64,000 nucleotides of DNA. It comes from Microbacterium protaetiae. GTDB lineage: Bacteria; Actinomycetota; Actinomycetes; Actinomycetales; Microbacteriaceae. Shown here one piece after another: positions 48,832 to 57,417 of the stretch (position 1 is its first letter; each line of letters opens with the position of its first letter). The stretch is from contig NZ_CP035494.1 in the NCBI RefSeq assembly GCF_004135285.1, positions 2,852,001-2,916,000 of the forward strand. Direction: 5' to 3'. A program made the position numbers and the translations under genes. The notes under the pieces were generated by a model, which saw nothing but the letters and a program-made list of their open reading frames with translations, ran no database searches and was not told the DNA's origin.

Positions 48832-49809
48832 ATGTTGCGCAGTGTGGCGGTTCCCGTGATCGACGGGTTGGCGGTCTTCGAGTTCGGCGTGTTCGGCGAG
48901 GTCTTCGGCCTGGACCGCAGCGGGTACTCCGACGTGCCACGGCTCGATTTCCGGGTGTGCGGCGTCGAGCCGGCTTGTCCGGTCATCACGCAGGCTGGGG
49001 TTGCGGTCACGCCCGAGCGAGGCCTCGAGGCGATGGACGATGCCGATGTCATCGCCGTGCCGGCGACGACCATTCGCGACGACGACGAGTATCCGCCCGA
49101 GCTGCTCGCGGCGCTGCGACGGGCGGCCCGCCGTGGAGCGACGGTGCTCAGCGCCTGCTCGGGGGCGTTCGTGCTGGGGGCCGCAGGGCTGCTCGACGGC
49201 CGCGCCTGCACCGCGCATTGGCGCCACGCCGACGAACTGCAGCGGCGGCATCCCACCGCTCATGTCGATGCCGATGTGCTGTTCGTCGACGATGGCGATC
49301 TCATCACGAGCGCAGGTACCGCTGCCGGCATCGACGCCTGCCTGCATCTTGTGCGACGGGAGCTGGGCAGTGCCGCGGCGAATGTGATAGCGCGCAACAT
49401 GGTCGTGCCGCCGCAGCGCGACGGCGGGCAACGGCAGTACATCGACCGTCCGGTTCCCGAGACCGACTGCGACGCGCTCGTCGACGTTCTGGCGTACATG
49501 GACACTCACCTCGACGAACCGCACAGTATCGCGGCGTTGGCGGCACGCGCCCACATGTCATCACGCACCTTCGCCCGCCGTTTCGTCGCCGAGACGGGCG
49601 TGACGCCGCTGCAGTGGCTCACCGCTCAGCGCGTGCTGCACGCTCGACTTCTTCTGGAGTCGACGGATGCCTCGATCGACGACATAGCGGCGTCATCGGG
49701 GTTCGGCAGCGCGACGCTGCTGAGGCACCATTTCACCCGTGAGGTGGGCGTGGCTCCCACTGCCTATCGGCGCTCTTTCGCCTGTGACGACGCACACGCC
49801 GCGGTCTGA
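48832..49809 (+). CDS. GlxA family regulator (DJ-1/PfpI plus AraC HTH)
   Basis: 325 aa. The N-terminal DJ-1/PfpI-like domain (1-180) has VAVPVIDGLAVFEFGVFGEVF and SACSGAFVLGAAGLLDGR with the nucleophile-elbow Cys. The C-terminal AraC double helix-turn-helix spans about 215-320 (SIAALAARAHMSSRTFARRF ... DIAASSGFGSATLLRHHF). Such proteins regulate metabolism of amines, carnitine or amino acids on sensing small molecules. It is divergent from the 77-aa gene, with a palindrome between. It converges on the VanZ-like gene with a 3-bp gap. Confidence 0.93.
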   Translation: MLRSVAVPVIDGLAVFEFGVFGEVFGLDRSGYSDVPRLDFRVCGVEPACPVITQAGVAVTPERGLEAMDDADVIAVPATTIRDDDEYPPELLAALRRAARRGATVLSACSGAFVLGAAGLLDGRACTAHWRHADELQRRHPTAHVDADVLFVDDGDLITSAGTAAGIDACLHLVRRELGSAAANVIARNMVVPPQRDGGQRQYIDRPVPETDCDALVDVLAYMDTHLDEPHSIAALAARAHMSSRTFARRFVAETGVTPLQWLTAQRVLHARLLLESTDASIDDIAASSGFGSATLLRHHFTREVGVAPTAYRRSFACDDAHAAV

Positions 49810-49812
49810 GGA

Positions 49813-50250
49813 TCACGACCGCCGCGGGGTCAGCAGAAACGCCAGCAGCAGCATCAGGAGCATCCCGGCGGTGGCACCGAGAGTGTTGGCGACGATGTCG
49901 CGCACGTCGGGCACACGCGTACTCAGCAGGATCGCCTGGGAGCCTTCGATCATCGCGCTGATCACGGCGCCGATCACGATCGCCGCCCACCAACCGCGCA
50001 CCCCGAACCACAGCACCGCGAGAATTCCCAGCGGCACGAACATCGCGATGTTCGAGGCGAACTCGAGGCGGTCGAAGGTGATCCACGCGGTCGAGGGGTG
50101 TTCGGCGAACCAGCGCAGCAGACGGTCCAAGCCGGTGGCGATGTCGGCGCCGTAGGGCTGCGCGCGCAGCGTCATCCAGGCCACCGCCCACAGATAGCCG
50201 GCGGTCAGCGCCGTGAGGACGAGACGCGCCGCCGTGCGCTGAACGCGCAT
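49813..50250 (-). CDS. VanZ-like membrane protein
   Basis: 145 aa, four membrane helices. FASNIAMFVPLGIL and the downstream SAMIEGSQAILLSTRVPDVRDIVANTLGATAG are the VanZ-family signature. VanZ confers low teicoplanin resistance in enterococci; most actinobacterial members have no known role. It lies 23 nt after gnd on the same strand and may be co-transcribed with it. Confidence 0.9.
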   Translation of the reverse strand: MRVQRTAARLVLTALTAGYLWAVAWMTLRAQPYGADIATGLDRLLRWFAEHPSTAWITFDRLEFASNIAMFVPLGILAVLWFGVRGWWAAIVIGAVISAMIEGSQAILLSTRVPDVRDIVANTLGATAGMLLMLLLAFLLTPRRS

Positions 50251-50273
50251 GGCGGGCGTGACGCGGGTGGTGC

Positions 50274-51722
50274 TCAGTGGGTGTCCTCGGCCGTGATCTC
50301 AGACCGGTCGCCCGACCACAGCGTGTGGAACGTTCCTTCGCGGTCGACGCGCCGATAGGTGTGGGCGCCGAAGAAGTCGCGCTGCCCCTGAATGAGCGCG
50401 GCGGGCAGCCGGTCAGCACGCAGGCCGTCGTAGTAGGCCAGCGATGATGAGAAGGCGGGGGAGGGGATGCCGGCGGCGGCCGCCTGCGCGACGATCCGGC
50501 GCCAGGCATCCTGGGCACGCTGCAGGGCGTCGACGAAGTACGGCGCCGTGAGCAGAACCTGCAGATCGGGCACCTCGGCATAAGCGTCGGAGATGCGATT
50601 GAGGAACTGTGCGCGGATGATGCATCCGCCGCGCCAGATCTTGGCGACCGCACCCAGGTCGATGGTCCATCCGTACTGAGCTGCCCCCGCACGGATCTCG
50701 TCGAAGCCCTGCGAGTATGCGACGATCTTCGACGCGAACAGGGCCAGGCGCACATCTTCGATGAAGGCCTCTGCGTCGTCGACGCGCAGCTCGTCGACCG
50801 GGCCGGGCAGGTTCGCGGCGACCGCGCGCTGCTCGGGGTGGCTCGACACCGAACGCGCGAAGACCGCCTCGGCGATGCCGGACACCGGCACGCCCAGGTC
50901 GATCGCGGTCTGCACTGTCCAGCCGCCGGTGCCCTTGGCCCCCGCCTGGTCGACGATGACATCGACCAGCGGTGCGCCGGTGGCGGCATCCTGTGCCCGC
51001 AGCACTTCGGCGGTGATCTCGATGAGATACGAGTTCAGCTCGCCCTCATTCCACTGCGCGAACACGTCGGCGATCTCGGCCGGCGTCTTGCCGGTGCCGC
51101 GCCGGATGAGATCGTAGGCCTCGGCGATGAGCTGCATATCGGCGTACTCGATGCCGTTGTGCACCATCTTGACGAAGTGACCTGCGCCATCGTGGCCGAC
51201 ATGCGTCACGCATGGCTCGCCCTCGGCGACGGCGGCGATCGACCGCAGGATCGGACCGAGCGTGACCCACGACTCGTCGGAGCCGCCGGGCATGAGCGAC
51301 GGGCCGAGCAGGGCGCCTTCTTCGCCGCCCGAGACTCCCATGCCGACGAAGTTGATGCCGGTGTCGCGCACGGCCTTCTCGCGGCGAATGGTGTCGGTGA
51401 AAAGCGCATTGCCGCCGTCGACGATGATGTCGCCGGGCTCGAAGACCTTCACGAGCTCATCGATGACGGCGTCGGTGCCGGCACCGGCCTTGACCATGAT
51501 CACCGCCGTGCGCGGCACAGTCAGCGACGCCGCGAACTCGTCGTACGAGAATGCGGGAACGAAGCCGGCTTCGGGGTGCTCGGTCAGCAGCTCGTCGGTC
51601 TTGGCGCGGCTGCGGTTGTACACGGCGACCGTGTTGCCCTCACGTGACGCCAGGTTACGGGCGAGGTTCGAGCCCATGACGGCGAGTCCGACGACTCCGA
51701 TGTTGGCGGTGGCTTCGGGCAC
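50274..51722 (-). CDS. gnd: 6-phosphogluconate dehydrogenase (decarboxylating)
   Basis: 482 aa. Oxidises 6-phosphogluconate to ribulose 5-phosphate, CO2 and NADPH in the pentose phosphate pathway. The NADP fold starts NIGVVGLAVMGSNLARNLAS. MGVSGGEEGALLGPSLMPGG and the catalytic HFVKMVHNGIEYADMQLI are diagnostic, as is length. GTG 51722 is selected because AAGGAG lies 7 nt upstream; the longer open frame has no such support. It makes NADPH and supplies ribose 5-phosphate, which Prs also uses. Confidence 0.96.
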   Translation of the reverse strand: MPEATANIGVVGLAVMGSNLARNLASREGNTVAVYNRSRAKTDELLTEHPEAGFVPAFSYDEFAASLTVPRTAVIMVKAGAGTDAVIDELVKVFEPGDIIVDGGNALFTDTIRREKAVRDTGINFVGMGVSGGEEGALLGPSLMPGGSDESWVTLGPILRSIAAVAEGEPCVTHVGHDGAGHFVKMVHNGIEYADMQLIAEAYDLIRRGTGKTPAEIADVFAQWNEGELNSYLIEITAEVLRAQDAATGAPLVDVIVDQAGAKGTGGWTVQTAIDLGVPVSGIAEAVFARSVSSHPEQRAVAANLPGPVDELRVDDAEAFIEDVRLALFASKIVAYSQGFDEIRAGAAQYGWTIDLGAVAKIWRGGCIIRAQFLNRISDAYAEVPDLQVLLTAPYFVDALQRAQDAWRRIVAQAAAAGIPSPAFSSSLAYYDGLRADRLPAALIQGQRDFFGAHTYRRVDREGTFHTLWSGDRSEITAEDTH

Positions 51723-51758
51723 AGTGCTCTCCTTGTGATGGACGGCGGGGTGCCTCTC

Positions 51759-51764
51759 AGCGTA
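51759..51764 (-). promoter_or_regulatory. Predicted -10 (TACGCT) of gnd
   Basis: Minus-strand TACGCT lies 36 nt before GTG 51722. It sits within the loop of an 8-bp inverted repeat CGGGGTGC/GCACCCCG (51746-51753 and 51771-51778), which may be a regulator site. Confidence 0.45.
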
Positions 51765-51955
51765 CTGGGCGCACCCCGACCGACACGTCGGAATGTGTTT
51801 CTGTTGCGTTACAAGCCGATACCGATGACGACGAATCGCTGTGTGGAGTATGCGATCGGTGCCCTGGAGAGGTAATCTCTTGCCCACCCAGTCCACGGTT
51901 GTGCGGGGTTGCCCGTGCGCACCCGGTCGTGGACCCGATTTCGGAAGGCAATCAC

Positions 51956-53185
51956 ATGTTGCGAAAGACAGCACTGGCGGGAGTGGCCGCGGCCGCGACC
52001 CTGCTCATGCTCGCGGGCTGCGCCAACCAGCCGGCCGCCACCACGTCGGGCGGATCCGGCGACGCCGGCAGCGCCAAGGTCGACATCCCTGCTATCACCT
52101 CGATCGACACGCCCGCGAACGCAGTGCTGCCCGCTGGCAGCGGTGACGCGAAGTGCGACGGTGTCACCATCGCTTATGTCGGTGCCGAGACCGGCCCGAA
52201 CGCGCAGCTCGGCATCAACATCTACAACGGCGTGCAGCTGGCCATCAACGAGCACAACGAGAACAACCCCGATTGCCAGGTCGCCTTCAAGAAGTTCGAC
52301 ACCGAGGGCGACCCGAACAAGGCCACCGGCCCGGTGACGCAGGCCGTCAACGAGAAAGACATCATCGGCGTGGTCGGTCTGCCCTTCTCGGGTGAGTCGA
52401 AGGCCACCGGCAACATCTTCGACCAGCGCGGTCTCGTGCACATCACCCCGGCGGCGACGAACCCCGATCTGACCAAGAACGGCTGGAAGACCTTCTTCCG
52501 CGGCCTCGGCAACGACTCGGTGCAGGGACCGGCCGCGGCCCAGTTCATCACCGACAAGCTGCAGGCCAAGAAGGTCTACCTGGTCCAGGACGACTCGGAC
52601 TACGGCATCGGTCTCGCCAAGACCACCTCTGAGGCTCTCGGCGACGCACTCGTCGGCACCGACAAGGTGACCACCGGCCAGAAGGACTTCTCGGCCGTCG
52701 CGTCGAAGATCATCAACGCGAAGCCCGACGCGGTCTACTACGCCGGCTACTACGCCGAGGGTGCGCCCTTCTTGCAGCAGCTGGTCAACAAGGGCTACAC
52801 CGGCACCTTCGTCGGCCCCGATGGCGTGAAGGACGACCAGTTCATCAAGCTGGCCGGTGACGCGTCCAACGGTGCGTACTTCACCTGCCCCTGCATCCCG
52901 GGCGAGCTGATCCCCTCGTTCTCCGACGCCTACCAGAAGCTCACGAACGCGGCACCGGGGACCTACTCGGTTGAGGGCTACGACGCCACCACGGTGCTGC
53001 TGGCCGGCATCGACGCAGGCAAGCAGACCCGCGCCGATCTGCTCTCGTGGGTGTCGTCGTACGACGCCGACGGCCTGAGCAAGCACTACAAGTGGGATTC
53101 CACAGGCGAGCTCGCCGCCCCGGCCGTCTACGGCTACAAGGTTCAGGACGGCAAGATCGTGCCGATCGGGGTCATCGGACAGTGA
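51956..53185 (+). CDS. livK: Branched-chain amino-acid-binding lipoprotein
   Basis: 409 aa. The signal peptide ends LLMLAGCAN (lipobox, Cys at residue 22). The mature part is a type I periplasmic-binding fold: TIAYVGAETGPNAQLGINIYNGVQLAINEHN, then PFSGESKATGNIF and YYAGYYAEGAPFLQQL. It captures leucine, isoleucine, valine or related amino acids for LivHMGF. GGAAGG lies 8 nt before ATG 51956. A candidate -10 TAATCT (51873-51878) would give a leader of about 75 nt. A strong hairpin follows the stop. Confidence 0.93.
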   Translation: MLRKTALAGVAAAATLLMLAGCANQPAATTSGGSGDAGSAKVDIPAITSIDTPANAVLPAGSGDAKCDGVTIAYVGAETGPNAQLGINIYNGVQLAINEHNENNPDCQVAFKKFDTEGDPNKATGPVTQAVNEKDIIGVVGLPFSGESKATGNIFDQRGLVHITPAATNPDLTKNGWKTFFRGLGNDSVQGPAAAQFITDKLQAKKVYLVQDDSDYGIGLAKTTSEALGDALVGTDKVTTGQKDFSAVASKIINAKPDAVYYAGYYAEGAPFLQQLVNKGYTGTFVGPDGVKDDQFIKLAGDASNGAYFTCPCIPGELIPSFSDAYQKLTNAAPGTYSVEGYDATTVLLAGIDAGKQTRADLLSWVSSYDADGLSKHYKWDSTGELAAPAVYGYKVQDGKIVPIGVIGQ

Positions 53186-53188
53186 GAG

Positions 53189-53229
53189 AAGGGCTGCGGC
53201 GCCGACACCAGGTCGGCGCCGCAGCCCTT
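53189..53229 (+). terminator. Perfect 18-bp hairpin between livK and livH
   Basis: Stem 53189-53206 with 53212-53229, 18 bp without mismatch, loop ACCAG. No T tract follows. In this position it is more likely a partial terminator or RNA-stabilising hairpin that keeps the binding-protein mRNA above the permease mRNA. Confidence 0.85.
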
Positions 53230-53286
53230 CCACCTGAATCCGATCCATCCCGCGCGACGCGTCGCCCGAACCGTAGCGGAGCCTGA

Positions 53287-54297
53287 ATGCTCGACCTGCT
53301 CCTGACCACCCATCCCGTCCTGGACAATTCCTGGATCACCCTCGATTTCAACGCTCTGGCACAGAACTTCTGGAGCGCCACCTTCGACGGTTTGACCTTC
53401 GGCGCCATCTATGGCCTGATCGCCGTCGGCTACACGCTGGTGTACGGCGTGCTGAACCTCATCAACTTCGCGCACTCTGAAGTGTTCATCGTCGGCGCCT
53501 ACGGCGTCGTGATGACCCTCACGGCCCTCGGCTTCGGGCCGAGTGCCCCGACGATCGGGATCGGGTCGATTATCGCCGATCTGCTGCTGGCCCTGATCGT
53601 CGGCATGATCTGCTCGGCGCTCATGGCCTTCCTTCTGGAGCGCATCGCCTACCGACCGCTGCGGCGACGCAATGCGCCGCGGCTGGCATTCCTGATCACC
53701 GCCATCGGCGCCTCGTTCGCTGTGCAGTACCTGATCTTCGTGATCCGCGGCGCCAACGCGGAGCCGGCGGTGACGATGTTCGTCAATTCGCCGGTGTTCA
53801 ACGTGTTCGGCACCATCATCTTCAGCCAGCAGATCATCATCGTGATCGCGGCCATCGTTCTCATGGTGGCCACGGATCTGTTCATCCGTCGCGGCCGCAC
53901 CGGGCGCGGCATCCGTGCCGTCGCCCAGGATCCCGACACCGCGACCCTGATGGGCGTCAACAAAGAGCGCATCATCGTCATCACCTTCGTGCTGGGCGGT
54001 CTGCTCGCGGGCGCCGCCGCGCTGTTCTACGTCATGCTCGTGCCCTCGGGCGTCATCTACAACGGCGGATTCATCCTCGGCATCAAGGCGTTCGCCGCCG
54101 CAGTGCTCGGCGGCATCGGCAACGTGCGCGGTGCGCTGCTGGGCGGCCTGCTGCTGGGCATCATCGGCAACTACGGGCAGATCCTGCTCGGCGACTCGCA
54201 ATGGGCCGACGTCGTGGCCTTCGTGGTGCTGGTGCTCGTGCTGCTGATCCGCCCGACCGGAATCCTGGGAACCGCTCTGGGAAGGAGTCGCGCATGA
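53287..54297 (+). CDS. livH: Branched-chain amino-acid ABC permease LivH
   Basis: 336 aa, about eight membrane helices. DGLTFGAIYGLIAVGYTLVYGVLNLINFAH is the hallmark LivH N-terminus, and AFAAAVLGGIGNVRGALLGGLLLG the C-terminal one. A longer than usual N-terminus (about 35 residues) precedes the first helix. It forms the channel with LivM. Confidence 0.94.
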   Translation: MLDLLLTTHPVLDNSWITLDFNALAQNFWSATFDGLTFGAIYGLIAVGYTLVYGVLNLINFAHSEVFIVGAYGVVMTLTALGFGPSAPTIGIGSIIADLLLALIVGMICSALMAFLLERIAYRPLRRRNAPRLAFLITAIGASFAVQYLIFVIRGANAEPAVTMFVNSPVFNVFGTIIFSQQIIIVIAAIVLMVATDLFIRRGRTGRGIRAVAQDPDTATLMGVNKERIIVITFVLGGLLAGAAALFYVMLVPSGVIYNGGFILGIKAFAAAVLGGIGNVRGALLGGLLLGIIGNYGQILLGDSQWADVVAFVVLVLVLLIRPTGILGTALGRSRA

Positions 54298-55484
54298 GCA
54301 CGTCATCAGACGGGCCGCGGATCTTGCCCGACGCGGAATCGGCACGCGAGGCCATCGAGACTGAATCCGTCGTCGTCAAGCGGCACGGCCCGTTCGTCGG
54401 CCTGCGCGAGAAGTGGGACGGCCTGCCCCGGCAGGGTCAGTGGGCGTGGATGCTGCTGGTGGTGGCACTCGCCTACGCGCTGCCGTATCTGAACGTCTTC
54501 CCACTGACGACAGAACCGGGCAACGACTGGCCGCTGGCATGCTTCTCGATGGCCGTGTATGCACTGGTCGCCGTCGGCCTGAACGTCGTGGTCGGCTATG
54601 CGGGCCTGCTCGACCTCGGTTACGTGGCGTTCTTCGCCGTCGGTTCGTACACATCGGCGCTGTTGACAAGCCCCGACTCGCCGCTCATGAAGATCCCCTA
54701 TCTGTGGACCCTGCCGGTGGGAATGGCGGTCGCGATGATCTTCGGCGTCATCCTCGGTGTGCCCACACTGCGGCTGCGCGGCGACTATCTGGCGATCGTG
54801 ACCCTCGGTTTCGGTGAGATCGTGCGGATCCTCGCCACGATCATCCCGGCGATGAAGGGGCAGGTCGGCTTCCAGAACGTCGGGCATCCGCCCGGAACCC
54901 AGGCCGACGGCATCCCGATCTTCGCGAACTCCAACGGGACGCCGTGGTATTGGCTGACGCTGACGATCATCATCATCGTGACGCTGCTGGTCGGCAACCT
55001 CGAGCGCAGCCGGGTGGGGCGCGCCTGGATCGCCATTCGCGAAGACGAAGACGCGGCAGAGACGATGGGCGTTCCCACGTTCAAATACAAGGTCTGGGCC
55101 TTTGCGATCGGCGCGTGCGTGGGCGGTCTGTCGGGTGCCCTTTTCGCCGGGCAGGTCGGCTTCGTCAACAACCAGAAGTTCGATGTGCAGACCTCGATCC
55201 TCTTCCTGGCAGCCGTCGTGCTGGGCGGTACCGGAAACAAGGTGGGCGCGCTGATCGGCGGCGCCATCGTCGCATACATTCCGCTGCGGTTCACCGCGAT
55301 CGCCGACTACAAGTACCTCATCTTCGGTGTCGCGCTCGTGGTCCTCATGATCTACCGCTCGCAGGGCCTGGTGCCGGCGAAGGTGCGCCTGCTCGCCTAT
55401 GCGCGCAAGGTGCGGCATCGTGACGCCGAGCCGCCCGCTCCGGCGGTCAGACGCGGGGGAACGACCGAAGGGGCGGCATCGTGA
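54294..55484 (+). CDS. livM: Branched-chain amino-acid ABC permease LivM
   Basis: 396 aa. A charged cytoplasmic N-terminus of about 50 residues precedes about nine membrane helices: VGLNVVVGYAGLLDLGYVAFFAVGSY, TLRLRGDYLAIVTLGFGEIVRI and VVLGGTGNKVGALIGG. ATG 54294 overlaps livH (ATGA) and has GAAGGAG upstream. The C-terminus is Arg/Pro-rich. Confidence 0.94.
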   Translation: MSTSSDGPRILPDAESAREAIETESVVVKRHGPFVGLREKWDGLPRQGQWAWMLLVVALAYALPYLNVFPLTTEPGNDWPLACFSMAVYALVAVGLNVVVGYAGLLDLGYVAFFAVGSYTSALLTSPDSPLMKIPYLWTLPVGMAVAMIFGVILGVPTLRLRGDYLAIVTLGFGEIVRILATIIPAMKGQVGFQNVGHPPGTQADGIPIFANSNGTPWYWLTLTIIIIVTLLVGNLERSRVGRAWIAIREDEDAAETMGVPTFKYKVWAFAIGACVGGLSGALFAGQVGFVNNQKFDVQTSILFLAAVVLGGTGNKVGALIGGAIVAYIPLRFTAIADYKYLIFGVALVVLMIYRSQGLVPAKVRLLAYARKVRHRDAEPPAPAVRRGGTTEGAAS

Positions 55485-56350
55485 GCGAGACGACATCGAC
55501 CCCTGAGGAGTCGTTCGACGACCCCAACCTCGTCGAGGGCGCCGAGGCAGAGCGTGCCATCGCCGTGGATGTGGGTGAGCGCCTCGTCGAGGTGCGCGAC
55601 CTCACGATGAGGTTCGGCGGACTGCTGGCCCTGGACAGCGTCTCGTTCGATATCAATCGAGGCGAGATCCTGGGGCTCATCGGCCCGAACGGTGCGGGCA
55701 AGACGACGTGCTTCAACGCCATGACCGGCGTCTACCGACCGACCAGCGGCGATGTGCTGCTGGAGGGCGTCTCGCTGAAGGGACGCAAGCAGCACCGCAT
55801 CACCCGGATGGGCCTGGCGCGCACGTTCCAGAACATCCGGCTGTTCGGTGAGATGACGGCGCTGGAAAACGTCGTGGTGGGGCTGGACGCCCGGCACCGC
55901 ACCTCGGTGCCGGGTGCACTACTGCGCCTGCCACGGCACATCCGCGAGGAGCGCTCGGCGATCGATCGTGCGATGGCACTGCTCGAGTTCGTCGGCATCG
56001 ACCAGCATGCCGAGAAGCGTGCGCGCGAGCTCTCTTACGGATCGCAGCGCCGTCTGGAGATCGCCCGGGCCCTGGCCACCGATCCCAAGCTGCTGTGCCT
56101 CGACGAGCCGGCCGCCGGCTTCAACCCGGCCGAGAAGGAAGAGCTCATGGCGCTCATCCGCACGATTCGGGATGAGGGCTACACGGTACTGCTGATCGAG
56201 CACGACATGAAGCTGGTCATGGGCGTGACCGACCGCATCGTCGTGCTGGAGTTCGGCAAGAAGCTCGCGGATGACGTGCCGCACGCCATCCGCAACGACC
56301 CGCGAGTGATCGCCGCCTACCTCGGAGAGCCTGAAGATGACGTTGCTTGA
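55481..56350 (+). CDS. livG: Branched-chain amino-acid ABC ATPase LivG
   Basis: 289 aa. Walker A GPNGAGKTTCFNAMTGVYRP, signature LSYGSQRRLEIARAL, Walker B LLCLDEPAAGFNPAE, and GLARTFQNIRLF after the Q-loop, all standard for LivG. An acidic N-terminal extension of about 35 residues is unusual compared with the roughly 255-residue family average. It starts with GTGA overlap. Confidence 0.95.
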   Translation: MSETTSTPEESFDDPNLVEGAEAERAIAVDVGERLVEVRDLTMRFGGLLALDSVSFDINRGEILGLIGPNGAGKTTCFNAMTGVYRPTSGDVLLEGVSLKGRKQHRITRMGLARTFQNIRLFGEMTALENVVVGLDARHRTSVPGALLRLPRHIREERSAIDRAMALLEFVGIDQHAEKRARELSYGSQRRLEIARALATDPKLLCLDEPAAGFNPAEKEELMALIRTIRDEGYTVLLIEHDMKLVMGVTDRIVVLEFGKKLADDVPHAIRNDPRVIAAYLGEPEDDVA

Positions 56351-57050
56351 GCTCAAGGACGTTTCGGTCCACTACGGTCGGATCGAGGCGATCCACAACA
56401 TCTCGTTCGCCGTCGAGGAGGGTGAGATCGTCTCGCTCATCGGCGCGAATGGTGCCGGCAAGACGACGACGATGCGCACGATCTCGGGCCTGCTGAACCC
56501 CTCGAGCGGATCGATCCGCTTCGAGGACGACGACATCACCAAGCTGAAGGCTCATCTGCGTGTCGTACTGGGCATCTCGCAGGCCCCCGAGGGCCGGGGG
56601 ATCTTTCCGGGCATGACCGTGCACGAGAACCTCGACATGGGCACCTTCGGTCTGAAGACCCGAGCGAATGTGGACGAGTCGTTCGAGCGGGTCTACACGC
56701 TGTTCCCGCGACTCGCCGAGCGCAAGAAGCAGTTCGGCGGCACGATGTCGGGCGGTGAGCAGCAGATGCTCGCTATCGGGCGGGCCCTGATGTCGCGGCC
56801 GCGCGTGCTGCTGCTCGACGAGCCGTCGATGGGATTGGCGCCGCAGTTCATCAAGCAGATCTTCTCGATCATCACCGAGATCAACGAGCAGGGCACCACG
56901 ATCCTGCTCGTCGAGCAGAACGCGAACCAGGCCCTGGCGCGCGCTCACCGGGCATTCGTGCTCGAGACCGGAGAGATCACGCGGTCGGGAACCGGTCGGG
57001 AGCTCCTGAACGACCCCGCGGTGAAAGAGGCTTACCTCGGCGTCGGGTGA
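56337..57050 (+). CDS. livF: Branched-chain amino-acid ABC ATPase LivF
   Basis: 237 aa. Walker A GANGAGKTTTMRTISGLL, ISQAPEGRGIFPGMTVHENLDMG, signature MSGGEQQMLAIGRALM and Walker B LLLDEPSMGLAPQ. This is the standard LivF sequence pattern. It overlaps livG by 14 bp and closes the operon; the C-terminus KEAYLGVG is typical. Confidence 0.96.
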   Translation: MTLLELKDVSVHYGRIEAIHNISFAVEEGEIVSLIGANGAGKTTTMRTISGLLNPSSGSIRFEDDDITKLKAHLRVVLGISQAPEGRGIFPGMTVHENLDMGTFGLKTRANVDESFERVYTLFPRLAERKKQFGGTMSGGEQQMLAIGRALMSRPRVLLLDEPSMGLAPQFIKQIFSIITEINEQGTTILLVEQNANQALARAHRAFVLETGEITRSGTGRELLNDPAVKEAYLGVG

Positions 57051-57053
57051 GCG

Positions 57054-57091
57054 CTCGAACTGAGACCAGGGCCTCGAACTGGGACCAGGGC
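57054..57091 (+). repeat. Two tandem 19-bp repeats after livF
   Basis: Two adjacent 19-bp copies (57054-57072 and 57073-57091) differ at one base. They fill the gap between convergent livF and the 40-aa gene. A perfect palindrome CTGAGCTCAG (57091-57100) follows and overlaps the stop of the small gene. Confidence 0.9.
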
Positions 57092-57096
57092 TGAGC

Positions 57097-57219
57097 TCAG
57101 TGCTTGCGGTAGCTCTGCCGGCCGAGGAACCAGAACGATGCAATGGTGCCGACGATGCCGATCACGACGACCAGTCCGACATAGCCGAGCAGAAGGTCCG
57201 AAGCGAGCTGGGCATCCAT
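57097..57219 (-). CDS. 40-aa single-pass membrane protein
   Basis: 40 aa: a short polar start (MDAQLASDLL), one hydrophobic helix of about 22 residues (LGYVGLVVVIGIVGTIASFWFL) shown here only to mark its limits at residues 11-32, and a basic tail (GRQSYRKH). The positive-inside rule puts the C-terminus in the cytoplasm. A near-perfect AGGAGG site lies 7 nt before ATG 57219. Function unknown; it could be a transporter or kinase accessory peptide. It is transcribed away from rplY. Confidence 0.75.
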   Translation of the reverse strand: MDAQLASDLLLGYVGLVVVIGIVGTIASFWFLGRQSYRKH

Positions 57220-57278
57220 GGGTGTTCCTCCTGGGGCGGTGCGTGCAGACGTCGTCTTCATCGTAGCGGTCTGCCTGG

Positions 57279-57284
57279 TAGACT
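57279..57284 (+). promoter_or_regulatory. Predicted -10 (TAGACT) of rplY
   Basis: TAGACT with TTCATC at 57257-57262 (16-bp spacing) as a plausible -35. The 5' leader to ATG 57452 would be about 160 nt, unlike the leaderless genes elsewhere in the window. Confidence 0.55.
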
Positions 57285-57417
57285 CGGACCGCAACTTCGG
57301 CGAGGGATGCCACGCGGCCATATCGCAGCGCAGCATCCGTGATCGACGCAGTGAAGCGGGCCCTGGCGGCTTTCCTCACGCGCATGCGTTCGAGTTGAAC
57401 ACGACCCCCAAACATCC

